DNA of 64,000 bases from Cytauxzoon felis (Eukaryota > Apicomplexa > Aconoidasida > Piroplasmida > Theileriidae): NCBI GenBank assembly GCA_020283715.1, contig JAIQCW010000192.1, positions 1-64,000 of the forward strand, written 5' to 3'. The notes beneath the pieces are model-generated. The model was not told where the DNA came from and did not search any database. It saw only the letters and a list, made by a program, of their open reading frames with translations. The position numbers and the translations under genes are program-made. Position 1 is the first letter of the stretch, and each line of letters starts with the position of its first letter. Positions 55,894 to 64,000 of this stretch are shown piece after piece.

Positions 55894-58800
55894 TTAGTTC
55901 CATCTTTTGATATTTTTGATTCTGGTTTTATTTTTTCGATTGGATCCTCCGAATGATTTTTTACGTTTGATTTCTCTATTTAATTCTATTGGTGATTTAG
56001 TATTGCTATTGCTATTGTATTGAAAATTTCGATTATAATTAGGATTATTATAAGTATTGATTAAGAATTGATATAGATCATTATTATTATAATTGGGTAA
56101 TTGTTTTTTAAAATTAATAAATGAATTTAAAAATTTATTATTAAAAGTAAAAATATTATTATTATTATAAATATAAATAAATGTATTAATATTATTTAAT
56201 TCATTAATAAAATCAAAATCATGTGTAACTAATATATAACCACCTTTATAAATATCATTTAATAAATTTTTTAATACATTTTTCATATATAAATCTAAAT
56301 GATTTGTAGGTTCATCTAATAATATATAATGTGATTTTTTTAAAAATAATAATGATAATAATAATCTTGATCTTTCACCATATGATAATTCTGATACTAA
56401 TATATTCATAAAATCTGTTAAATGAAAACATGCCATATAATTATTTATCATTTTATCATCCATATCATTATTATCATCCATTATAATATCATATATCAAA
56501 TTATATATAGTACCATTATAATTCAATAAATCATTACAATTCTGTGAATAATAATTCACTTTCAATCCCTTAGATGATTTCACACCACCACCCAATATAT
56601 AAGGATATTCCAATGATACATTATCATCATCACCTGAGGTTATATTCCTGCCGTCAGCTTCTCTATTTATTTTCCCCTTCGCTTCCCTGAGATCAGCTAC
56701 GGGTATTCCACTTGAGGTTACATCCTCACTACCTTCACGTTCTTCCGGGTTGACATATTTTGTTCCTCCGGGTAGATTTCCTGTTCTTAGGGGTTGAACA
56801 TCTACGTTCTTCCGGGTTGACATCCTTTGTTCCTCCGGGTTAATTACACCTGAAGTCCAATCATCACCTCCTCTTTCCACTGCCGTGGTGCCTTCTCCAC
56901 TTGAGGTTACATTCCTGCCGTCAGCTTCTTTATTTATCTCCCCTTCCAGCTCCCGTAGATCGCCTCCAGGTTCCACTCGAGGTCTTGTAGTAACTACACT
57001 TTCCATTCCACTAGGCGTGGTGCCTTCTCTATTTACCTCACCTCGACTCCCATAGATCGTCTCGGATATTTCGCCACGATCTCCGGGAGTGGCATTACTC
57101 TTTAGAGATAGGTAATTGAAAGAGCTGACGGCAGGATGGACCTCAGGTGGAGAGGCTCCACGCCTAGTGGAAGAAGAGTCGTATTGGATATCGAGTGGAG
57201 AGGATTGTGCATCGTGTATATATTTATTTATGGTAGATTGGTATAATAATTTGAGTAGAGTGCTTTTACCGATACCGTTATTACCTAATAGTATGATTCT
57301 TTCATTGAAGTAGATATTGAGATTGAGATTATTGAAGATATTATAGACGATGAGATTATTGATATTGAAGATTATACCTTGTGGATGATATAATGTAGAT
57401 GATTTAAGATTAATATTATTAGCTAATCGATTCATATTATTAATATTATTAAATAATAGATTATCATATTCATGTGTATATTTATTAATAGGATTACCTA
57501 ATAATTTATTTAATTGTAGATTATAATTATTTAATAGATTATTTTTTTGTTCAATAATAATTTTTTTTAGATTTAAGTGTACATTTATTATATTTTAATA
57601 AATTATTTAAATCATTATTTAATATATTAATATTTTTTTTAATTTATTAATTTTTGTATTATTAATTAATTTTTGTATAGAAATATTTTTTAAAAAATTA
57701 TTAAAATTACCATTAAATAATTGTATATTACCATTACCTATTAATTGTAATATATTATTACATAAATTATTTAATATATTTATATCATGACTAATTAATA
57801 ATATAGTTAAATTATTTGATGACATTAAATATTTTAATATATTTATAAAAAAATTTTTTGTATCTATATCTAAATTATTTGTTGGTTCATCTAATAATAA
57901 TAAATTTGGTGAATGTAATAATAATAATAATAAATATATACGCATTTTATAACCATCACTTAATGTATTAATTTTTTTATTTAATTTATCTTCTATTGAA
58001 AATAATATTATTAATCTTTTTATTAATAATTTTATATCATTATATTTTTTATTTATTATTTTATTTTCATTATTATATAATTTTAATATATCTTTATATA
58101 TCTTTTTATCATATTTATTTAATATATATATATTATCTTCTATATATCTCATTACATTATTACACATTATATAATATTCAAATGTATTATTTATCAATTC
58201 ATTCACCGTATAATCACCAGGCATATCATTCATATAATCCTGCCTCATGTATCCTATTCCGATGGGTGAAGGAGGACCTGAAGAGCGTAGCGATGAAGGA
58301 AGTATGTCCGACGTAGGAGGACGATCTCCCGAACGTAGTGAGGAAGATAGTTCCGACGAAGGAGGAACGTCCGACGAACGAAGTGAGGGAAGTTCCGAAC
58401 GAAGTGAGGAAAAAGGAAATTTTTCCGAACGAAGTGAGGGAAGAAAATTCTTCGATGAACGAGGAAAATTCTCCGAAGGAGGGAGTTCCAACGAGCGTAG
58501 CGAGGAAGGAAGTTCAGAGTGAAATGAGGAGGGAAGATGAGAGAAGGATTGAAGATCTTTCGAGGTTGATGAAAGTCTAGAGGATGTATCGATATTGTGG
58601 CCACTTCCTGAAGATACCGAGTATCGTCCATCTCCTAAAGATAATTCACTTCCTCCTTCCTCACTTCGTTCACTCCTTCCTCCTACGTCGGACAAACTTC
58701 GTTCGTACAAACTTCGCTCTTCGATAAAATCATGGATATTTGGGCCGATATAATCATACATTGACATATATTTATATAATTTCCTATATAAACTAGAATT

Positions 58801-59829
58801 AGATATAAAAGAATTATCAATATCCTTAACATTATAACTCAAATCAATAGAATAAGATATTAAAGGATTAGATAATGTTGTACCAGATAAATGATTATAT
58901 ATTACATCCAATAATGTAGTCTTACCAGCACCATTATTACCAATCATACCAACACATTCACCAACATTTAATTTAAATGATACATTATCAAATAATATAC
59001 GATCACCCAATGATATATCAACAGATCTAACATCTAATAATACACCACTAGTAATCTGACTAGATGATGGAAATATATTAGTTATACCCGGAAAAGATCT
59101 ACGAAAACTCTCAATTGAATCATCCAATGAATTATCCATATCCATAGAAGATATAATATCAGCACCTTCTATACTCGATGTTCCACTCGAGGTTACAACC
59201 TTGTTTTCGTCTTGCAGACGGCTTCCTTTATTTACCTCCCCCTTCGCTTCCCTGAGATCAGCTGCGGATAGTCCACTTGAGGTCCAGTACTTATCACCAC
59301 CTTCCATTCCACTCGCCGTGGCGGCCTCTCTATTTACCTCACCTCGACTCCCATTGATCGTCTCGGATTCTTCGCCACGATCTCCGGGAGTGGCATTACT
59401 CTTTAGAGATAGGTAATTAGAAGAGCTCTCTGCAAGAGAAGGAGAGGTGGATTGGACCTCAGGTGGAGAATAGCTATCTACGAGAGGAAGATTATGTATT
59501 CCGGTTGGTGATGTTTCGTCTTGCAGACAGCTTCTTCTATTTAGTTCTCCCTTCGCTTCCCGTAGATCAGCTACGGGTAGTAAGGTTGAGGAAACATCTC
59601 GATTCTTTGATGAAATTGTGATTACTTTTGAGTAATTGCGATATTTAGTCCAGGCATAACGTCGATGTCTAGTGTCATTTAAGTTATTGATCCAAGTAAC
59701 AGCGTAATTAATCGACGTTCGTGTCCAAGCGGTACTCTTAATATTATACAATCCATTCTTCGTGAATAATGGATTCTTAACAGCAAAAATTAAAGACAAA
59801 TTTATTATAATGAGTTTAAAAATTGTCAT
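55894..59829 (-). CDS. ABC-F ATPase with signal peptide, repeat-riddled, frameshifted
   Basis: Two frames (59829-57619 and 57435-55894) are two halves of one ABC-F protein with twin ATPase domains. NBD1: Walker A IGNNGAGKTTLLD, LSDGYKMRIYL (signature), LLLLDEPTNNLDI (Walker B), LLISHDINIL (switch His). NBD2: LLGNNGIGKSTLLK, LSYGERSRLLL, YILLDEPTNHLDL, ILVTHDFDFI. No membrane helices beyond the N-terminus, as in ABC-F translation factors. The start MTIFKLIIINLSLIFAVKNP is a signal peptide, suggesting apicoplast targeting. Between the halves two A-runs (57633-57640 and 57561-57568) shift frame by +1 and back; between them the third frame is open. Three in-frame repeat blocks lie at 59180-59585, 58250-58720 and 56625-57200. 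Confidence 0.88.
56625..57200. repeat. Mosaic repeat copy, in frame in NBD2 of the ABC-F gene
   Basis: Coding strand yields [96 protein letters not shown]. It falls after Walker A and the first strand of NBD2, in the region before the Q-loop; about 190 residues. The host sequence resumes with LEYPYILGGGVKSSKGLKV. Confidence 0.85.
58250..58720. repeat. Second repeat family, in frame in NBD1 of the ABC-F gene
   Basis: Coding strand starts SDVGGRSERSEEGG and continues into SSLRSLELPPS, SSLRSSDVPPSS and SSLRSSGPP. The ERSEEG and SSLRSS parts are inverted relative to each other, as at 3020-3360. Host sequence resumes with IGIGYMRQDYMNDM, near the Q-loop. Confidence 0.85.
59180..59585. repeat. Mosaic repeat copy, in frame near the N-terminus of the ABC-F gene
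   Basis: Coding strand: [80 protein letters not shown]. Lies between the targeting leader and the first ABC domain, where extra length would be tolerated. Confidence 0.86.
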
Positions 59830-60188
59830 TAGACTACATTTTCAGCCGAAGGTTAAAAAAATGATGAGATTACATAACAATGAGTATTTAGACACTAGAA
59901 ATTATAATTTTACAGTACAATAGATGAAATTAACCGATAATAAATGAAGAAGAAATGTTTATATATTATAAATACTAATTTAGACAGTAAAAATCACTAA
60001 TAATTTCTGAATGACAAATTTTGAACCATCAGAAGGTGATATATTCTAATAATGTCATTTAAATAATACATCTCATAAAATATAATATACATCATAAATT
60101 TGAAGACTTGATAGCAACATTATAAAGGAAGGACCTGATGCATCAGTCACCACACATATAATCAGTTGTATTAAGACTCGATCCTACA
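59830..60188. promoter_or_regulatory. Divergent intergenic region, probable shared promoter
   Basis: About 360 bp of AT-rich sequence between the ABC-F gene (-) and the gene at 60189 (+). No motif I can name. Confidence 0.4.
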
Positions 60189-61335
60189 ATGCGTTTTTTC
60201 CATTGTATATCGAGTGGATTTACTCGTTATATTTTTGGTAGTAGATTACAATCATCTACTTTATCAGAGTCATTCTATAAGTTTGGGGTAAGTTTAATAC
60301 TTATATTTCATTATAATACTAACAGAAGGAAAATTTTGGTTACAACTATCGCAATTTCAGTACAAATTTTAAAGATAATGAATTGTTAAACGATTGGCGT
60401 AATTATCGTGAAGTGTCATCAAAATTACTTTCTAGTAGTGTTAAACTTAAATATTCTTACGATCCTGAAAAATTTATTAAATATCCCAAATCATACGATC
60501 AGAAATTAAAAGAGGATGCTAAATTTACCAAATGTCTGAGTCTTAGCCCACTTTTCACACATTATGCTAATCCATTGTCTATGCTTACATTCGCTACCAA
60601 ATATCTACTAAGCTTCAGATTCCTCTTCATATATATGGCCAGAACCACATTCCAAGTTTGTTTACACTAAAGAATATCACAGTTAATATATTGTCTACTA
60701 CACTCGAGGTCCAATCACTACTTTCACCTCCTCCACTCGCCGTTGTCTTGCAGACAGCTTCTCTATTTACTTCCCCTCGGATTCCCGTATATCATCCTCG
60801 GTATAATGTCTACCCAGAAGAACGTAAATGTTCAACCCCTAAGAACAGGAATTCTACCCGGAGGAACAGACCTCACCTGATGTTATAATCAATGTTCCAC
60901 TAGCCTGAAGGCTTCTCCACCTGAGGTCGTCTTGCAGACAGCTCTTCTAATTACCTATCTCTAAAGAGTATAGCCACTCCCGGAGATCGTGGCAGAAGGT
61001 AGTGTTGTAACCTCAGGTGGAACCCGTAGCTGATCTCAGGGAAGCGGAGGGGAAGTAAATAGAAGAGCCACCACGGCTAGTGGAATGAAGAGTAGGAATG
61101 TAACCTCGAGTGGATTTTGATGATTGAAATATAAATTTATATTATATAGGCGGTTCGTCCTTTATTAGCATTTTGTTTATTTGGTGAGATAATGAAATTG
61201 GTATTGGCGAATATAAGTGGTGCATTACCGGCATATTTATTTTCATTTGTTCTTGCATTTGAAGTATTATATTTTTTTTTACAGTGTTTTATATCATATA
61301 CATTTTTGATGATGTTTTTTACAGTAATGTTTTAA
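60189..61335 (+). CDS. Small membrane protein, probably mitochondrial, family not recognised
   Basis: Three exons: 60189 to about 60289, about 60328-60655, and 61150-61335. The first 30 residues (MRFFHCISSGFTRYIFGSRL) resemble a mitochondrial presequence. The middle is polar and Lys-rich (YPKSYDQKLKEDAKFTKC). The last exon, reached across a 494-bp repeat-bearing intron (60656-61149), encodes AVRPLLAFCLFGEIMKLVLA and a strongly hydrophobic run (YLFSFVLAFEVLYFFLQCFI), one or two membrane helices. The join at CAA|GCG keeps frame and puts the stop at 61335. An inner-membrane complex subunit is possible; I cannot name it. Confidence 0.65.
60700..61120. repeat. Mosaic repeat copy in the intron of the small membrane protein gene
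   Basis: CACTCGAGGTCCAATCACTA, CCACTCGCCGTTGTCTTGCA, GACAGCTTCTCTATTTACTT, ATCATCCTCGGTATAATGTC, AACCCCTAAGAACAGG, CTCTAAAGAGTATAGCCACT, CGGAGATCGTGGCAGAAG, GCTGATCTCAGGGAAGCGGA, CCACCACGGCTAGTGG, right end TGTAACCTCGAGTGGA. Two copies seem fused: the right-end/left-end pair CTCACCTGATG / CCACCTGAGG occurs near 60870-60920. Confidence 0.86.
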
Positions 61336-61366
61336 TTATGATTATATTATAATAAATTAAAATAAT

Positions 61367-62861
61367 ATGTTAAAGAGATTAGTAGAAGAGGATGTATTGA
61401 TATTATCATCAATGCGTATATGTATAGGATTACGTATAATAGAATGTGAGAATGGTATATTAACAACATGTCGTATAAAATATAAAATAATTGGTGATGA
61501 ATTAAAATATATTTATATTAATAATATAACAGATATAAAATTAATAAAAAATTTTTAAAGAATATTTATATATAAAATGTGGTAATAATATATTTAATAT
61601 AATTACAGATAATTTAAATATATTTTATAATGAATTATTACGTTTAATTAAATTAAATAATGAATTTATAATTTTAACTAAATCTGATAATATAGGTGGA
61701 TTATCTAGAATATTATCATCATATAAAGATCGTAAAATTGAATCTGAATCATTACATACTATAGCATTACATGATCTTGATGTACTTAAAAATAAATGCC
61801 AACAATTACTCAATCTTATTAAAAAAGTTAAAAAAAATAATACAAATAATGGTAATATTACATCATTATTCAAACAATTAGGTATCAATAATGTATTCCA
61901 ATCTATCGATAATCAAACAAATCTTATGTCTACCAAAAGTACTCTACCTGAGGTCCAATCCAACTCTGATCCACCTGAGGTCCAATCCAACTCTGATCCA
62001 CCTGAGGTCCAATCCAACTCTGATCCACCTGAGGTCCAATCCACCTCGTCTTCCACTAGGCGTGGAGCCTCTTCTAATTTGTTATCCCTAAAGGGTAGAG
62101 CCACTCCCGGAGATCGTGGCGAAGGTAATTTGGAAGAACAGGAAATGTTAACCCCTAAGAACGAAGATGATAAACCCGGAAGAACAGAGATTGTCAACCC
62201 GGAGGAACAGAAAATGTCTACCCCTAAGAACGAAAATGTTCAACCCGGAGGAACAGAGAATGTTAACCCGGAAGAACAGGAAGTTAGTGATTTAACCTCA
62301 AGTGGAAGTGGAATACCTGGAAGCGATCCACGGGAGCTGGAAGGGGAAGTAAATAAGGAAGCTGTCTGCAAGACGACCTCAAGTGGAACTGCGAGTGGAC
62401 TTCAGGTGGAGACAGGTTCATGTGTACTTGATATACATCCAAATGACGGTACATTGATTGAGGTATTGGATAGATTATTGGATGTGAATGAGATTGTATT
62501 ATTAATGGATTTATATTGTTGTGTTAATAAATTGGTTTTGTGTGATTTATATAGTCCAAATGATTTATATAATTCAGTAATGAAATTGACATCTATGGGT
62601 AATTATAAATTGATTAGTATTAAAGGTATGCAATTAATTACTAAAAGTAAAAGTAATGAATCAGATTATTATAAAGATGTTATTGATATTATTAATCAAC
62701 ATGGTCCAATCACAACATTTGAATTCTCTAAAATTAAAGATATCTCAATCACATTAGCCGAAGTCAAAATCCATATCGCCGAAACTCTAGGACTCATCGT
62801 ACGTGATGAATCAATCGAACAAGTACTATATTATAAAAATAATCTACTCAAAAGTAACTAA
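61367..62861 (+). CDS. VPS36: ESCRT-II subunit VPS36, with in-frame repeat and a probable 1-nt frameshift
   Basis: VPS36 links ubiquitinated cargo and ESCRT-I/III in endosomal sorting. The first frame (MLKRLVEEDVLILSSMRICI ... ILTTCRIKYKI) resembles a GLUE domain. It stops after KLIKNF at an A6T5 run (61546-61556), but one base out of frame the text continues KEYLYIKCGNNIFNIITDN, so a one-base homopolymer error is likely. A helical segment follows (HDLDVLKNKCQQLLNLIKK), then an in-frame mosaic repeat (61945-62420), then the winged-helix region: EIVLLMDLYCCVNKLVLCDL, KLISIKGMQLITKS, GPITTFEFSKIKDISITLAE, HIAETLGLIVRDESIEQVLY. The family ends ...R(D)DSVEG..FY.N, close to this. A downstream alternative exon after GTAACT is possible but enters repeat. 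Confidence 0.82.
61945..62420 (+). repeat. Mosaic repeat copy, in frame in VPS36, with a 27-bp tandem array
   Basis: Left end CTACCTGAGGTCCAATCC. The 27-bp unit CCTGAGGTCCAATCCAACTC... begins at 61947, 61974, 62001 and 62028 (peptide PEVQSNSDP). Then SSTRRGASSNLLSLKG, ATPGDRGEG, alternating NPEEQ and STPKNE modules, [22 protein letters not shown], right end GGACTTCAGGTGGAG. GAG|GTC at the left and CAG|GTG at the right are both in phase 0. Confidence 0.88.
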
Positions 62862-62914
62862 TTTTATACCAAATTATATTACATTATACTCAGTAATCCT
62901 TCGTGATATCAACT

Positions 62915-63215
62915 CTGAAGTACAATCCAACCCTTATCCACCCGAGGTTACAACCACCTTGCATTCTCTTGCAGAGAGCTCTTCCAATTCACTCCCCGTA
63001 AACGGTAATGCCACTCCCAGAGATCGTGGCGGAGGTTGAAGTCAGTGATTGGACCTCAAGTGGAAGTGAATTACCCGTAGCTGATCTCAGGGAAGCGGAG
63101 GGGGAGATAAATAAAGAGAGCTGTCTGCAAGACCGACCTCAGGTGGAGAGATGTCAAGACAAGAAAAGGACCTCAGGTGACAGTGTAAGAGAGGTAGATG
63201 AAACTTCAAGTGGAG
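62915..63215. repeat. Mosaic repeat copy, intergenic
   Basis: CTCTGAAGTACAATCCAACC, CCACCCGAGGTTACAACC, CTCTTGCAGAGAGCTCTTCC, CTCCCCGTAAACGGTAATGC, GAGATCGTGGCGG, GCTGATCTCAGGGAAGCGGA, CTGTCTGCAAGACCGACC, CTCAGGTGGAGAGATG, and a final ACTTCAAGTGGAG. Lies between VPS36 and the convergent small gene at 63226. Confidence 0.86.
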
Positions 63216-63225
63216 ATTAAAGAAA

Positions 63226-63601
63226 TTAGTGCTTCTTAATGTTGTTGAGGTGGTTATGGATTTGATCGATTTGATGCTTCTTTCTTCTAATAACTACTTC
63301 ATTTTCTTGAATAGCGTTCTCGAGTTCGGCATCGTAGCTTTCCTAAAGGTGTTATAATTGATGATAATTTCGGCATACATTTAGCACATTTCTTATATAT
63401 TTATTGGAATCTTCTATAAATTTATAATATTAATGTAAGTGATAGAGATAAAATACCAAGTTTATCTACAGCTCTTTCTAACTCTGATAGTATATCATTG
63501 CATGTCTGGATATTATCTGGTAATGTCAAATTCCAATTCATTGACAGTTGCGATTCTATATTGTGACATCTCTTGTTATTTAAATAAACCTCTACCATCA
63601 T
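63226..63601 (-). CDS. Small coiled-coil protein, family not recognised
   Basis: Three exons on the minus strand: 63601-63457, 63413-63379 and 63342-63226, introns 43 and 36 bp, all in phase, giving 98 residues. The protein has a short N-terminal part with several polar residues and a Cys pair, then a helical, charged segment with heptad-like spacing (ELERAVDKLEDSNKYIRNVL then AELENAIQENEVVIRRKKHQ). Such a size and shape fits a subunit of a larger coiled-coil assembly (prefoldin-like, mediator-like or kinetochore-like), but none is supported by a clear motif. An extra upstream exon is possible. Confidence 0.55.
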
Positions 63602-63735
63602 CTAAGAGTATTGATGATTACTTACACTTCTACAGTAATAACTCTCATATAACCCACAACAAGCCCAGGCAAATCTAAACACCTAGCCCAATCTCAAATA
63701 CCTTAATAGCCTCAATTTATATATATATTTAAAAA

Positions 63736-64000
63736 ATGTCACATTTATATCAAAGTATATCAAATAATAAAGTTTATTGGGATAAAAAGACTTGTAATAG
63801 TTTGGAGCAATGGAATAGTAAAATCGCAAACTCCTCTACTGTATATGTAGGCAATTTAGCCTTTACAACATCAGAGGAAAGAATTCACGAGGTATATTTG
63901 ATATAATTCGTCATTAATTTCCATATTTTACTATACAAAATAATAATGTTTATCCATAGGTACTTCAAGGCGCTGGTGAAATTGATAGGATAGTATTAGG
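63736..64000 (+). CDS. NCBP2: Nuclear cap-binding protein subunit 2 (CBP20), 5' part
   Basis: CBP20 is the RRM subunit that binds the m7G cap of nascent transcripts with CBP80. The ATG at 63736 starts MSHLYQSISNKVYWDKKTC; the Tyr residues at the N-terminus are where cap-stacking Tyr residues lie. The RRM begins STVYVGNLAFTTSEERIHE (RNP2 YVGNL), then after a 69-bp intron (about 63891-63959) VLQGAGEIDRIVLG. The pattern ...[33 protein letters not shown] is typical of CBP20. The gene runs off the right edge before RNP1. Confidence 0.88.

Noticed and set aside
58247..58580. Plus-strand frames rich in ERSDEG and similar peptides
   Set aside because: They are antisense to the ABC-F coding frame and come from the second repeat family, which is open on both strands.
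61947..62060. CRISPR-like array of 27-bp repeats
   Set aside because: The repeats are contiguous without unique spacers and lie in frame inside VPS36 in a eukaryotic genome; they are a tandem expansion of one element module.
1299..63215. Horizontal transfer of bacterial DNA as the source of the GC-richer blocks
   Set aside because: The blocks are short repeated modules without any bacterial gene; composition alone is not evidence, and the same modules recur in introns of eukaryotic genes.
1..64000. tRNA, rRNA or snRNA genes
   Set aside because: I looked for tRNA-like arms and conserved rRNA stretches in the intergenic regions and saw none convincing, but a covariance search was not possible.

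Overview
The window is nuclear DNA of an apicomplexan piroplasm of the Theileria/Cytauxzoon lineage. Three genes encode secreted proteins built from FAINT (DUF529) domains, a family expanded in Theileria. Genes are dense, unique sequence is very AT-rich, and ordinary introns are about 33-70 bp with GT..AG ends. Housekeeping genes match apicomplexan biology (ATG7, an ABC-F protein with a signal peptide, threonyl-tRNA synthetase, branched-chain E1-beta). The species cannot be fixed from sequence reading alone.

Layout. 1-13.2 kb: a partial FAINT-like gene (-), an unrecognised membrane protein, LSM1, a bromodomain-like gene, choline/ethanolamine kinase (-), a NEK-like kinase (-) and an unrecognised gene (-). 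13.2-35.3 kb: poly(A)-binding protein (-), RRS1, mitochondrial GrpE, an unrecognised gene (-), SmD1, TIM44, a membrane-anchored GSK3-like kinase, two FAINT proteins of nearly 1,300 residues, TIM17 (-), and most of MMS19. 35.3-64 kb: end of MMS19, a PhyH-like dioxygenase, a TPM-domain protein, branched-chain E1-beta, threonyl-tRNA synthetase (-), ATG7 (-), a large acidic protein (-), an EGF-like secreted protein (-), an ABC-F ATPase (-), a small membrane protein, VPS36, a small coiled-coil protein (-) and the start of CBP20.

The standout feature is a dispersed, GC-richer mosaic repeat absent between about 13.23 and 35.37 kb and frequent on both sides. Copies shuffle a small set of 20-60 bp modules, in either orientation. 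Outer modules form inverted ends reading ..GAG|GTCCAATCC .. GGATTGGACCTCAG|GTGG.., which resemble splice sites. Copies lie (a) inside introns: all 13 reconstructed introns longer than 300 bp carry one, while copy-free introns are about 33-120 bp; (b) in frame inside exons of at least five conserved genes, adding peptides such as PEVQSNS, TPGDRGE and [11 protein letters not shown]; (c) between genes. A second repeat family (peptides ERSEEG / SSLRSSD) is seen only in coding exons. No transposase is visible. This looks like a non-autonomous, coding-tolerant, possibly introner-like element.

Exon structures were built by hand from GT..AG sites, frame continuity and remembered family patterns; no alignments were run. 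Several genes would look broken without removing repeat-bearing introns. Two genes (ABC-F and VPS36) also have homopolymer frameshifts that look like residual assembly errors.
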